Shown: positions 23,841 through 37,947 of the stretch, piece by piece
How the letters are laid out: each line of letters starts with the position of its first letter
Numbering within the stretch: the first letter of the stretch is position 1
Translations under genes and position numbers: made by a program
Notes under the pieces: generated by a model
Told to the model about the DNA's origin: nothing
What the model saw: only the letters and a program-made list of their open reading frames with translations
The model's database searches: none
Assembly (NCBI GenBank): GCA_003255065.1
Contig: QAOA01003708.1
Span: 62,001 to 126,000 of the forward strand
Direction of reading: 5' to 3'
Source of the DNA: Cercis canadensis
Lineage: Eukaryota; Streptophyta; Magnoliopsida; Fabales; Fabaceae
Length of the DNA stretch: 64,000 bases

Positions 23841-26261
23841 AGTTTGGCAGTGCAATAATGCTTATAACATAGCTAATATTTAATGTAATTTAATAAACTT
23901 AAATTGTCTTGTAGAATATCAATCCATCAGAATATCAACAGGAAATTATGTTCTACTATTTCTCTTTGTGCAGAGCACCTCTTGTTTATTTTTTCTTGCT
24001 TTTGTTATCACTCTGAGAATGTGCTGTTGGCTTTCATGTCGTATATAGAGTTATTTTTGTAACTCTTCGCTTTATCTTTAATGATAACTTTTTATCTTTG
24101 ACAAAAAAAAAAAAAAAGTGTAGGAGAAAACTGTCAACTACTAACCTATAATTTTCTCTCAACTATCTTTACATCTCTACCAATCTCTGAGAATTTATTA
24201 CTCTCTTAAAAACCCCAAAGGTTCTTTTAGAGTCATACCTCAAATCTTTTCCAATACAAATATATAAATACCCAACAAGACTTACTTGGTAAGCAATCAC
24301 TATTCTTATCGAATAAGGATTTTATAACTTGTGGATCAAGAAAAGTCAAATAGGGAACAACCAAAAAAATCTACCAAAGAGCAATTTGGGTTGAAACCCA
24401 ACAATCTCCACCTTCACCCAAATTCTATCACCATTAACTTCATCGAAGCTTTGCTCGCGCTTCAAACTCTTTAATCTCTATAGCATCATTTACTGTACTC
24501 AAGCATGAGGAGCCAACCATGAGAGTCACTACACCATTGCAAATTTCACACTTCTCCACAGGATCACAGGCATTCCCTAGCCCCTTGAATTTTTTAAAAT
24601 TTGATATTTTGCATATAAAAATTTAAATATGGTCCCCTCCTCCCCAAACTTCTTAGAATTTCTATATATGGCTCCCAAAATTGGCTACACAATATTTTAT
24701 ACATTCGCATCCTTTTAAGTATTAATTAGCTTTATTTCATATAATATGCATGTATTATATGTTGGTTTTTATTTTTTTTTATTGTCTTATAACTTTTAAT
24801 CTTGTCGATAAGAAATTTTTTGCCTCTATCCTTCATTTTCTAAATACCTCAACAAACTAGCCAATAACTTATGAGTTTAGTGATACTTCTTCTAATCATA
24901 AAAAATAAAATATTGATGTCATAAATTTTATTTCTACCATATATTTTTCTCATATTGCTCGAGAATATTACACTCCAATGTAACTAAAAAAGAAAAAAAT
25001 GTAACTAAAAAAGAAAAAGTACCGCAACAAAACACATCATTTGCATCATCTCAAAATTCAACCTTCACCTGTAAATCTTGAAATCGCAGTATCGTGTTAT
25101 AAACATGTCATTTTGCAAGTCACTTCAATGCTTGTCCGCTCATACATGGTGCTGCAAACTACTTCAATATGCTTACTTCAACTGCATCAAAACTTGTTGA
25201 CATGAAACCATATCTCTTGCTCCCGTTGAACCATCCCCTTTGATACAAGTTGTTAGGGAAAAATTCCACTTATAAAATCAACATCAATAACACTAGAAGC
25301 ACACCAATATTTATGTGATTTGGCAAACTCAAACTGTCTACATTGATGGATGAGAGGAGATCATTCTCTTACGATATCAATAAAATACATGATAAGCATA
25401 TGCAGGAACTCTCAATTCTTTATCTCAACGATTGTCTCTTCACTATCCTTACATTTCTATTAATCTGTGTGAGGGTTTACCACTCTCATCCTCATAGAGA
25501 TTAATAAAGAAGACAGTGTAGCCCAAATGACTTGTTTATTAATTAGGTTAAAAGGGTTAACCCGTAAAATATAAGTTAATTGACTTGTTTTGATTCTTAT
25601 AAATTTTTTTAAGTTTACCTAAACATATTTCTAACTTCTTTTTATGGTGACAAAAATGGTAGTAATGATAGATTATATTAATATTACTGGACATGACACT
25701 AATGTTATGATTGAGATCTCAAAAAGGAGTAGACAAAGACTCATCACCGAAAAATAAAATTACTCTCAAGACCCTATTAGGTTCGAAAAGAAGCTACTCA
25801 ATCAGCCATACATGCCTGGGAATTTCCCTAAAGAGAATTGTGCACCAAATAAGACTTTTGGTAGAAAGGGGAATTCGACTTTGCACATACGTGATACAAA
25901 GTCTTAACCTAAATTCGTTTAACTTGATCCCTTCAACTTTTAATCATAATCCATATCATTATATCTTGGGCCTCTCACACTATATTTCATAAAAAATCAC
26001 ACAATTGTAAATTGATATTTATATGTTATATAAATATTGATTCTTTGTAAACGTGTAAATAAATGTCGAGTAGATACTTGATAGATCAAATAGGTCATAA
26101 AATTGAGCTAAATCTCGTAATACCCCTATGTTCTTTTGGTTAAAACTGGAAAGTAATACCCCTATGTCGGCATCACATGGATCACCTAGTTGGCACGAAT
26201 TGTTTCCCTTTGAAAGCGAGAATAATAATCTTTGTGATGAGACTAAAAATTATTATTTGAT

Positions 26262-26555
26262 TCTAAAAATTTAAAGAAAATATTATTTGATTTTAAATAA
26301 AATAATTTTTAATTTAATTTAATTTTTTTTTTTATATTATGTTAAATATTTAAAATATTTTTTGATATTATGTAGTTATTTTGTTAATATATATTATTTT
26401 TTTTAATATTATGTAATTATTTTATTTATATATATGATTATTATATTTAAAAATAAATAAAATAACTATATAATATCAATAAATATTTAAAAAAAATAAA
26501 ATTAAAGACTATTTTATTTAGAATTAAATAGTATTTTTCTTAAACTTTTGAAACC
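26262..26555. mobile_element. AT-rich fold-back element
   Basis: The left half ('aaagaaaatattatttgatt', 'aaataaaataat') is roughly the reverse complement of the right half ('tattttatttagaattaaat', 'agtatttttctt'). The segment is almost pure A/T, so the pairing could partly reflect composition. Non-coding; low-confidence MITE, about 400 bp upstream of the lipase gene. Confidence 0.4.
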
Positions 26556-26964
26556 GACTAAATTTTTTTTCCAATATAATTTATTAATAGGTATTTTAAT
26601 ATTCTCGTTAATCGTTATGGAGTAATATCAAAATAATGCTATTTTTCTTAATAAAAAAACCAAAAAAATCTTCCATCCAAAAATAAAAGAAATGCAAAAA
26701 TTCTAGCAATGAAGAAAAGCCTTAAGCCAGCCAACTGCCAAACTAAACTGCCGTGGGAAAGTGAGACTGAGAGTGCCACTCTTGGGCTACCCCACACTTG
26801 GGGTTTGCAACTGGAATATTCCTAATTCTCCGTATAGATAACCCAGTTTTCAGATTGCATTAGAAGCAATTAAAAAACAAATTTTTCTTCGATTCCTTTC
26901 TAGTTGAATTTCCTTACTCCAATTAGGGTTACAAAATTTGATCCTAAACTTAATTGTCAGGAGT

Positions 26965-29900
26965 ATGGAGTTTATTCAGAGACGAGTGGAACCATGGATC
27001 AGGGATCAGCATGCCAAGCTCTTGAAGGTATCTTGGGGCCCGCTACAATGGCGGATGAAGTGGCCGTGGAGCAACCACAGGGAGCAGAAGAAGAAGATTC
27101 AGGAGGAGTATGAGAGAAGAAGGAAGCAGCTGCAGGATCTCTGTCTTGCCCTCAAGGCTGAGTCAATCTCCGACTTGCAGGATATTCTCAGTTGCATGGT
27201 TCTCTCTGAGTGCGTTTATAAGGTATTTGGTGGCTTAATTGGTTTACTTCAGCAGTGACTGACTTATGGGTTTTAATTGTTTCTTAATTTCTGTGTTGGA
27301 GTTTAAAAAGTTTGTGTTTAAAGGAAATAATGAGTTGGGAATGTGGGTACTCTCCACAATTCTGGGAAGTTGAGGAAATAGCAGGGTATTTGAATTTTTT
27401 TTGTTGGTGTGTTTCAGTGGTATGTGTTTGTAAATGGACGTTTTGATGCTGTGCTCTGCAATCTCCTTTTTTAAAGGAATAACTTTTTAAGACTTGAAAG
27501 GGTCTAATTTTGTAAATGATTGTAGAGGTGAAGATAATGATGTTAGCATTAGAATATTGTGGGTTTAAATTAGATTGGCCTAGGGCCCTAAGGTCGTCAA
27601 GTCTAGGGAATACTAATGCTAGACGAAGCAGAAGCACCTATAAGGGAACCGGTTAGACCCAGAAGTGATAATTTTTGGTGATCTTGGATTTCTATAGCAT
27701 TTGTGTGATTGAGGTGGATGTACTTAGTTAAGAACTGATGGACTGAAATGGAAAAGTATTTTTACAGGTTCAGTTATGTGTCATGCTAAGCTTTATTGTA
27801 TGATGTTGGAATGTATGAGACAGATGAGCATTATAGGAGTATTATGGAGATTAGGACGTCGAAGTGAATTGAAAGATGAAAATTTTTTATTGTTAGGTTT
27901 GCTAGTCTCAAATTAGACTGAATGACACAATTGTTTATGATGATTTCCCCTCTAAAGCATAGATTGAAATGCATAGGTGCACAGTATGGAGATAATTTGA
28001 ATAGGAGGAGCAAGTAAATTACAGGGAGCCATCGTTACATTATAGCATTTTTTCTAGAGGAAAAGGGAAGAAAGAATTATATTATTATAGAAGGATATGG
28101 TTGCAATTTGCATTCAGGAATTTGTAACTCTAGTCTCTGGAGAGGACTGAATGATGAAAGAAAACAGATGAGCTAATCAAATTAATTCAGATTACTATAG
28201 CCTACCTTTGAGTATGATGACATTAAATGTTAATTTGTTTCCGTTGTTAGTGTAATCATTCTTTGGAATTATCAATTCTCTTCTCTCTCTTTGTTTCTGG
28301 TTTTTGCATCTGACGAGGGGTTTTCCTTTTTTCCTTCCAAGAAGGGTGGGTTGTGATGAAACTAGAAGTAAGCTTTTGCTGAGCTTTGGTGCCTTGCTAA
28401 GTCTAGCTTGGCTCTCCAATCAAAATCTGTTTGGGGATTTTGGAAGGGAAAAGGCTTGTTAGTTTTAATAATAAAGAGCATCTGTTAGATTTAGTGGCAT
28501 ACTGAGCTCTCAGCTGATCTCAGTGGTCTTTTTTTTGCTTCATGCATTATGGTGTATCCATAACTAGCATCACTTTTCAATATATCACTGGTCCTTTTGT
28601 TATCTAGCCATGTTCTATCATCATCCATTTGTATGGAAACTATACCTTCATTTTTCACTTATTTCTACTTTGATATGTGTTTATGCATACACTGCTGGAA
28701 TATTTGTTAGTTAACTATGGTCTAGAAATTACCAGCATTTACATATGATGTTTTTCGTTCCTTATATCAGAGACCAGCCACTGAGATGATTCGAGCTGTA
28801 AACAAATTTAAGGCTGACTTTGGGGGACAAGTTGTTTCTTTTGAGCGGGTGCAACCTTCAGCAGATCACGTTCCTCATAGGTTTGTTATCATTTACTTGG
28901 TTTAATTTGTTCTAAGCGTTTGGTTTTGTTGCCTTAGAATTGCTTGCTGCTCTTTCGTTAATTGAATATGACATATATGTTAAAAAATATGTTGATATCT
29001 GGGGACATATTGCCTTATTAATTTAGAAATCGTGTTTGATTTCTCCAATCATGTTGACATGTTGGAAATTTAAGGATATTTTGGAGTTTTAAATGTTGGT
29101 GATATACTTTCTTAAAAAATATTTATTTTTGAATATTTACCCATTTTATTTTATGATTCATAACATGAAATCCTTAAAACCTCACATTTTTAAGGGAAAT
29201 ATATATATAAAGTCAATTACTTTGTTGGTAACCGTTTAGTTGTTTGTTGGTAGTCAATTACTTTCTAGTTGGTTTCTCTTTTTTCTTTTCTCATATAGAT
29301 GATTTAGTCTGAAGTTTGAGTTTTAAGGACTATCATACTGATTGGTCGTGTTATGATGTCACAGGTATTTGTTGGCAGAAGCAGGAGACACCTTATTTGC
29401 TTCATTCATAGGAACAAAGCAGTACAAGTGAGTCTTTTAGATGATTCTTTGTTTCAACCTTTGAAGGCATTACAACTTCAGAATATGATTTTCCTTTACC
29501 TTTCATTTTTCCTTTAAAGGGATGTAATTGCTGATGCAAATATACTTCAAGGTGCAATCTTTCACGAGGATGCTGTTGAGGAACTTGATGGACCTGCAGC
29601 AGTTGAACCTGACCAGGGTGAAAACGGAAATAGAAAAGGGGAAATTTTGTGGAATCCCCTAGAATCAAGGTCTAAACAACTGAAGAGTAAATCTAAACCT
29701 GCTGCTCATCGGGTAAATAAGCCTATTGTTTTCCATTATAGATGTTTATAGACTGTTGCTACATTATTTAGATATTTTATATTTGTAGTCTAATCACCAT
29801 AGATTTCTTTTTCTTTGTTCTTAATTTTCCAGCAAGAACTTATTAGTGGCATAATATGTAAATCAAGGAAATGAAGTGTCACATAATTTAGTTGCTGAAT

Positions 29901-32900
29901 TTTCACTAACACGTGTCCCCTCGTACACCCTCGTTCTTGGTATTTTGTGATATACAATACATGCACATGGCGTCCTCTGGTTCTAAATTTTTCCTTGGAT
30001 ATGACATCTCAGGGTTTCATGGCTCGTGCTAAAGGAATACCCGCTTTGGAATTGTATAGGCTTGCTCAGAAGAAGAAACGCAAACTCGTTTTGTGTGGCC
30101 ATTCGCTTGGTGGAGCAGTAAGTTTGACTTTTTCATCTTAATTTCAAAAAGTGCTTTTATATTTTAGAAATTTAGATATACTCAGTGTCCTACGTCCTAC
30201 ATAGGTTGCTGCATTAGCTACCCTTGCCATTTTGAGGGTAATTGCTGCTTCATCTCCGTCAAAGGAAAATGAGAAGGTCCCTATCAAATGTATAACATTT
30301 TCTCAGCCTCCTGTTGGAAATGCTGCTTTGAAGGAGTAGGTTTCCCCTGTGTTTTTTCTGTATATTTCTTTAATCTCAATTGTTAATTGCAGGTCCTTTT
30401 TCCAAATGTGACTTATATATTTATTACTTCTTTTCCTTTCTCTCCTTTTAAAGCTATGTTAATAGAAAAGGCTGGCAGCATTATTTCAAGAGTTTCTGCA
30501 TCCCAGAGGATCTGGTTCCTCGTATTTTGTCTCCCGCTTATTTTCACCATTATAATGCTCAACCTCAACTGGTGTCTTCTGAAAATGAAACTACCAGCTT
30601 CTCATTGACAAAACATGAGCAAGGGGCAGAAAAACCAAAAGAGAATGAGGGAGAGCAGTTGGTTTTGGGGGTGGGCCCTGTCCAGAGATCCTTCTGGAGA
30701 CTCTCAAGGCTAGTTCCTTTGGAAGGATTAAGAAGACAATTCAGTAGACTCCGAGAAAGAAAAGTTGATTCCATTGATACAACTTCAGTGCCTGATTCTC
30801 TTGCCACTACTTTGATTGAGGAGGAAGTAGTTGAACCACAGTCTCTTGAAATACAAGAGGGTTCTGATGGAATATCTCTCAAGCCGCTTCCTGACACTGA
30901 TAAACATGCATTGGAGGCAACAACAAATAGAAAAACATATACAAAGAGCAATAGTATGACTGGAGATAAAAATAATTGGCGCAGAGTGCCATATTTACCT
31001 TCATATGTGCCATTTGGGCAGGTATATTTTACAAACCAATGCTTTGTTTCATTGGCATGTTAATGATAAATTGATTCTGACAAACTGTGTGTGATTTTCA
31101 TTGGCATGTTAATGTTGATGTGCTTACCCATAGGTGTTATATTGATTGTTCATTGTTGCTGTCCATTTTTGGCCTTATTGCATTAGTATTTGAAACTATT
31201 GAGCTTCTGAATGCCCATCCAAACATGCATGTAGTTGTTTGTCATTTAAAACAGAGTAACTTTAAATGAAAGAAAGTTATTAAAAATTTCCAGTACATTT
31301 CTAGCAAAATATTGCTTTTTATTCATTCTTGAACTGTAATATCTCATATAACTCAATGATTCTTTTTAATTATTTTCTGATTTAGAAACTTTATATATAT
31401 ATATATATGAGCCTGTTATTCTAGAAACATGGTTACCAATGTTTTTTATTTTGTTTTCCACATAACTCTTGTGACAAAAAAGTTGCATCCTTGTTCAGTA
31501 TATTTTTGAACGCCATCCATGATTTGCATTCTTTTTTGTATAATAGTGGAACCTGTTTCATGTAAAACAGCTTTATCTATTGGGAAATTCCTCAGTGGAG
31601 TCACTATCGGGCGCAGAGTACTCAAAGTTAACTTCGGTATGACCTTCCTTGCTTATCCATCTTTTATTTTTCCTCTCCCTTCTTTTTGGCTGAAAATGTT
31701 TTAAAATTTTCAAGCTTTCAAACCTCATTATTTGTAAATTCTCTCATTTTGTTTGCTTTCTTTTGGCAAAGGTATTTTCAGGTCAGATCTGTGATTGCAG
31801 AATTGAGGGAAAGATTTCAATCGCATTCGATGAAGTCTTACCGCTCTCGATTTCAAAGGTAGTAGTCCTGCATATCATGTTATATGTAACAGAAATTGTG
31901 CTTGTAAGTTATAACTGATTTTAATATGCGTATGTCTCTCTTATTTTTGGAATTTCTTATTGTCTTTTCCTTCTGTTTCAGTGTCTGCTTCCTTAAATAT
32001 GGTTCAACAAAAATTAATCTATATTATCCAGTAGCTAGAACATGCTGTCTCTAATATAATTCTTTTCTACAACAGGCTCTATGCATGATGTGATAATTAA
32101 TCATAGCGTCACACATATAATTTATTCTGCAACCCAAGCATGCCATTAATACTGCAATTTTATGTGCTGTTTTAATCTCTAAGAGTTCTCTTTGTATATG
32201 TAGAATGCTTTTGTTCTTGTAGCTTTGCTCAAAGAAACAAAATGCAAAATTATCACCTGTCTTTTGTGTTTTGATTTTCTGCAATGGTAAAAACATTAGG
32301 GGTGTGTCTTATTACCACTATATGGAGCCTCTTCCAGTACTCGACCTGATTCCATATTCCATCCCTTATTTGAAAGTGAATAAATTTTATGTACTTTTCC
32401 TGGGTCCTACCACTTATATCTGTACAACTTTGGTGGTCCATCCACCAATTTCTCTATATTTGGATACCACTGATCTCTTCCACAGGAACAATCTAATATT
32501 TATTTAAAGACCTGTCTTGAATGTATTCAATTTTCTACCAACGACACCAAGCGTAATGGAGAATGAACATTTTCCAATAGATAATGTTATTATGATATTG
32601 AACTAAAATCATCTTGAGGCAGGGCAAAGGAGCACATCATACATGTGGTTTTATATGTGGTATTTAAAGTTTTTCTAGGTTTTGGAAACTTTGGTTCATA
32701 TTAATATTTTTAGAATTATTCTGAGTCCAAGGTNTCTAATATTTCTTTAAAGACCTGTCTTGAATGTATTCAATTTTCTACCAACGACACCAAGCGTAAT
32801 GGAGAATGAACTTTTTCCAATAGATAATGTTATTATGATATTGAACTAAAATCATCTTGAGGCAGGGCAAAGGAGCACATCATACATGTGGTTTTATATG

Positions 32901-35900
32901 TGGTATTTAAAGTTTTTCTAGGTTTTGGAAACTTTGGTTCATATTAATATTTTTAGAATTATTCTGAGTCCAAGGTGTCTTTTCTTAGGTAACAAATTCA
33001 ACAACTTGGTTGGGTTTCTTTCCTAGGAGTCGTAGCCATAATAGGAATGCACTAGTCACAGTCTGCTACATTTTAGCATAAAGAAATTTATAATTCTGTC
33101 TAGTTGTACTTGAGCAAATTTTAAAGTTAAGTTTTAAGTGGTGAGAACTTTAGTTTAGGCATGTGTGCTTAGTTTTTATCTCTCTTACCTTTTCTTGTTG
33201 TTCTTTCTTTTGCTAGCTACGGTGTTCATTTATGCTATTGTCCACAAACTGTTCATTGTCATATAATAGCCCTTGATATGATTTGTTCTTATCTCTTTAT
33301 CACTTTAGTTAATATGCAATACCATCTTTTTACCCATTGAAAACCTTGCAATTGTCCTTGCTTTTGCCCATAGACCCTAACCCTGGTCTTCTAAAATTCC
33401 ATAGTCCTGCTTCTTCCCTGAGTTCTAGCAAGCAAATTAGTCAAAGACTAGCCATCCTTTCATTTTCCAAGTCTCTACTTTCTGAATTTCTTCTTAAACC
33501 TTTTTCTCTTTAAACTTTAAAGTTAATTTTTCAACTTTTGATTCCCATATAAAGCTTGGAAGGATTCTCAAAGGTGACACGTCTTTCCTGCCACCATGTA
33601 GAACATCTCATGGAAGCGTTCTCATTTTTTAAGCCATTCTAAGCAATATAATGGAGGAACACATAAGATAGTGCGGTAATATGTAGAGTTGTATTCTCTT
33701 TTTGACAAATTATTTCCAGTCATTTAGTGTTCCTTACTTCCTTTCCAATAGTGCATTCAACAGCTAATTGACTCGAAGTTGATTAGTATGGCTTAGACCT
33801 GATTAATGGGCTAGCATCCATACCAAAAAATGGTTGGGCTTAGGTTTCTCAAACATTTGGTTGGCTGGATTTGGTCCAATAAATTTGGGCCCATTTTCTT
33901 CTGTTACAGTATTTATCTAAATAATATGCTAAGAGCTTTTGTCTTCTATGACAACATGGCATGGCCATTCATTTGCCCAAAACCACATTATCTCCAATTA
34001 TTCAAACTAATTGGTCTTTGGTTGTTGGATAGTTTAACAAGCACATGCTTGGAGCTTGAGTTTCTAGGTCTCCCTTTTTACCCTTTTGTTTGTATGCTTG
34101 TAGCTTCTGAATCTCTGATAGTTCTCTTTAATGTTTGGAAATTGGTGTAATCACTGTTCTTTCATTTCTCTTTTGGTTGCAGAATCTATGACTTGTGCAT
34201 GAGTGATAATGCATCATCGTTCCGAGGGATTGAGCAATGGCAGCAGTTTCCTCATCTACAACAATGGCTTGGCCTTGTAGCTGCTGGGACAGTGGAGCTT
34301 GGCCATATAGTAGAGTCTCCAGTTATTCGTACTGCAACTTCAATTGTTCCTCTGGGATGGAATGCTGAACCTGGTTCAAAAAATGGAGAAACTCTGAAGG
34401 TGGACATTACTGGTGTTGGGTTGCATCTGTGTACACTTGTTCATGCTCAAGTGAATGGTAACTGGTATTGTTCTTTTCCCTATTTCCAGCTGCACATAAA
34501 CATCACATTTTTGACTTATCTCTGTTCAACATGTTTTTCCGCATTAAGAGTAGGAAGAAGTATCTTTCTTTTGGGCTCTGTTTTTGTGGGGGTGTTGGGG
34601 GTGAGATTAAGGGATCATAATTTATTCTGATCAAAGTGGTTGCAATGATGCTATGAGAAATGTATGAGTTAACTTGCAAGTTGGACAACTATTATTGGAA
34701 TTTTTTAATTTGCATTCATAGAAGCAGTGTTTCTCGTGCAACTGTTAGTTGGTAGGCCAATAAGATTTAAAGCAAAGGTTAGCCAAATATTTTGGGCTTT
34801 CAGTTACATATCACTGTATAATGGATATAGATGTATTAGCCAAAGCTATCAACATGCTTGTTTGTGAAGTAAATGAAGACCAATAAAGTTTATGCTTTTT
34901 CAGTTATTATATCTGTGCAGTGTTCAGACAACTAACCTGGATCTTAGTGATTGAAATATGTAAACTAATAATTCCTTTTTAGTAACTGTTTTTCATTGCA
35001 TTTGTTTCTGGAAAATAAATTATCTGGACCTAGAGCTATGTCATGTGTATTTATGTCTTAATTAGGTGTTCAACCACAGTAGAATCTTTTCCTTCTGCTC
35101 CAAACTATTCTTCAAACAATGGAAGTCAGCCTGAGTTGCAGAAGATGAGAGTATTAGTTGGTTCTCCACTAAGAAGGCCGCCAATGCATCAAATAGTGGT
35201 GGATTCATTGATGCCTTCTTTTGCGTCTATTGATACAGAGACTGTTAGTCTTGTTGGTGGACATAATTCCGGACCTATTGACAAAGAGAAGTTCATCCGT
35301 CCTGAAAGTTTGAATAATTTTTCCATATTTTGCACCAGTGATTTTGCAACTGTCTCTAAGCAGGTTCATGTCAGAACCCGTAGGGTGCGATTGGTTGGCC
35401 TAGAGGTATAAACAGTTTATGCTGTCTGATCTTATTTTATGTATTTCATTTTGCTGTTGGTGTCTTGACTCACATGACTTGGGGACTGTGCAGGGATCTG
35501 GTAAAACTACTCTTTTGAAGGCAATCTTGAATAAAGGTAAACCAAATACTGCCACCAGCAACGAGGATCTAGTTTCAGAGGTTGATGTGCATGAAGGTAT
35601 TGTTGATGGTTTGTGCTACTGCGTCTCTGCTGGAGTAAATATGCAGGTTTGCTGTTTTCTTTTTCCTTGATCCTTGTATTTTTCCTCTTTTCTTTTCATT
35701 TTTGCTTTTCTATGCAAAGGGCTTTTCTTTGTATGCTTGATGTTTTCAAAATTCTTCTTATTCAGTAATAAAAAAAACCAACTTTTAGCTCTGCTCTCAC
35801 TTGCCTACTGCTATGGTCAAACCTAATATTGGCTTGCATACTTTCTATTGCTTATGCTGATATCTTTGAAATGTACCATGACTCTAAAACTTTAATGATT

Positions 35901-37947
35901 GGACGTTTGGTATTAGTTCTCCACTCTGCTACATCCTAATTTAACTGCTATGATCAAGCACCTGCCCCTGTTTTACAGATTCCCAAAGGGAAAAACACCA
36001 AAGAAGGAAATAAAAGATGTAGATAGAAGGTAGTGGTAGAGATTTTCATACATAAGGTTCTTAGTGTTGTGAATGTACAGCACGTATTATACTTTCTTTT
36101 GTTTGTATATGGTATTATCCACATTCAGTTGAAAGAGTTGATGTGATGTCAATGTTATTAATTATCATGATACCTCAAAACACTTTACTTACTTGAGCCT
36201 TGACCTGCGAATAGATACCTATTGACTTTTGCTGAAATTATGCTTAAAACTTGGTGGTGTGTAATATTATAGTGAAGCAAAATAGATGCTGGAGCAAGTG
36301 TTATGTCATATGCATATTCTACGGTTGGTTTTGAGGGCTTAGCCGGGATATGTGTAGTGTTCTCTTCAATAATGAGCGAGGTTGCAAAGAAGCTTTGCAT
36401 GCGCATCTGAGTTGGCTCGAATATTATCTATTGGTTTCTTTCATAGTTTTAGATATATGCACTGATATTTATTTGTTTGTTTGTTTTTTTTTATTGTATT
36501 GTAGGAGCTGAATATGGAAACCTCTCGGTTTCGGGATGAGCTATGGTTGGGTATCCGTGATCTAAGTCAAAAGACAGATTTGATTGTTTTTGTTCACAAC
36601 CTCTCCCATAACATACCTCGATATAGTAATTCAAACATGTCNAAGCTCTGCATGCTCATCTGAGTTGGCTCGAATATTATCTGTTGGTTTCTTTCATAGT
36701 TTTAGATATATGCACTGATATTTATTTGTTTGTTTGTTTTTTTTATTGTATTGTAGGAGCTGAATATGGAAACCTCTCGGTTTCGGGATGAGCTATGGTT
36801 GGGTATCCGTGATCTAAGTCAAAAGACAGATTTGATTGTTTTTGTTCACAACCTCTCCCATAACATACCTCGATATAGTAATTCAAACATGTCTCAACAA
36901 AAGCCTGTTCTTTCACTTTTCTTGGATGAGGCTAAATCTCTAGGAATTCCTTGGGTTCTTGCAATAACAAACAAATTCTCAGTTAGTGCACACCACCAAA
37001 AGGCATCAATTGATGCTGTTTTAAAAGCATACCTAGCATCTCCAAGCACAACTGCAGTAATAAATTCCTGTCCATACGTTATGCCCAGCATCACTGGGCC
37101 TTCTTTATCATGGGATGCAACAACTGAAGATTCTAATAGAAGGATGAGTGCTCAAAAACTTATATTTGCTCCTATCAACTTTGTTAAGAGGCCTTTCCAG
37201 AAAAAGGAGATTGTTCTTCCTGTAGAAGGTGTCAACTCACTGTGTCAACGAATCCACCTCATACTTCGCAGTCATGAGGAGGCTTCATTTCAGGTGGGAA
37301 AAATCTTATATCATGGTATCAGATCATTTTTTCTTTTTTATGCTGAGTAATGCTTTAGCTCACCTATTTTGTGGTGTAATTTTTCTTTCCTTTTAATCCT
37401 ATGATGTTAATTCTCTAAGAAAACTTCACTCAGAAAAGGGAGTTAGTTCTTTTTAATAAAAAGTGATTTGGCAATAATAAACTCTGATTTTCTTGGATAC
37501 CTCGTTATCATTGCACTGAATCGCTGTCATCTAAGTGAAAACATTAGGAATTATAGCCACTTCCTTTTTTAAGATGATGTGCTTTGTCCCAAGTAAGAAA
37601 CACTTCATCCTGGATCAAGTGAGGTGTTAGTACTATATCATTTGTCATTTTACATGGATGTTGTAGCTTCATGACATTTATTTTCGTTTTGCATTGCTCT
37701 TCTTTTACTGCTTTTGACTTAAGTGTATCGGCTCTCCTTTTACTGCTTTTGTCAACAGGAACTTGCTAGGGATAGACTTATGATGGATTTGGCCAGAGAA
37801 CATGCAATGTCAATTGATGCACTAAGAGATGCTCAAGCTAAAGCAACCTCGCTGAGTTCCGCGGCTGTCGGTGCGTCAGTCGGCGCCGGTCTCGGCATTG
37901 TCCTGGCAATTGTAATGGGGGCAGCATCTGCCTTGAGGAAGCCCTGA
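26965..37947 (+). CDS. Class 3 lipase-like protein fused to a P-loop region (AT3G07400 type)
   Basis: Fourteen exons join in frame to 1023 residues: 26965-27222, 28771-28880, 29365-29427, 29520-29712, 30013-30117, 30205-30335, 30454-31021, 31571-31636, 31782-31858, 34183-34464, 35066-35405, 35494-35646, 36757-37293, 37759-37947. All introns are GT-AG. The lipase/alpha-beta-hydrolase part holds the nucleophile elbow GHSLGGA (Ser239) and a likely acid residue in PEDLVPRIL. A Ser/Glu-rich linker follows. A Walker A motif GLEGSGKT (about 729-736) straddles the exon 11/12 junction, and ITNKF (852-856) resembles a G4 motif, suggesting a GTPase-like domain. The C-terminus (about 995-1018) is a Gly/Ala-rich single membrane segment. 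The substrate is unknown. The length agrees with the roughly 1000-residue Arabidopsis protein I recall. Exon 13 is partly duplicated upstream (36505-36641) before an N, almost certainly an assembly artefact; intron 9 contains a similar seam. Confidence 0.9.
32492..32976 (+). repeat. 242-bp direct duplication around an N inside lipase intron 9 (assembly seam)
   Basis: Bases 32492-32733 and 32735-32976 are the same sequence with about two differences, separated only by the N at 32734. This is the pattern seen at 7126 and 36642. The intron is probably about 243 bp shorter than it appears. Confidence 0.85.
36390..36893 (+). repeat. About 250-bp direct duplication around an N covering the start of lipase exon 13 (assembly seam)
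   Basis: The sequence from 'aagctttgcatgcgcatctg' at 36390 to 36641 recurs from 36643 ('aagctctgcatgctcatctg') to about 36893. Each copy holds the branch region, the acceptor (…tattgtattgtag) and the first 137 bases of exon 13. Only the second copy runs on through the whole exon. Using both would put the same 45 residues in twice and break the frame at the N. Confidence 0.85.

Larger units (their letters stand above)
16842..26964. other. Long gene-poor, repeat-rich intergenic region
   Basis: About 10 kb without a recognisable gene. It contains the CYBDOM 3' flank, a two-copy tandem repeat, a MULE-type MITE (20517-20932), an inverted-repeat element (23399-23840), an AT-rich fold-back (26262-26555) and many homopolymers. 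The segments 24120-24440 and 25255-25510 share phrases such as 'ttacatctctaccaatctctg' and 'ttacatttctattaatctgtg', and may be decayed LTR-type retroelement pieces; no protein similarity is preserved. Single Ns occur at 19427 and 21115, the latter between short duplicated sequences. Confidence 0.55.

Noticed and set aside
24120..25510. Possible LTR retrotransposon remnants
   Set aside because: Two loosely similar stretches but no LTR termini, primer-binding site or polyprotein motifs could be shown.
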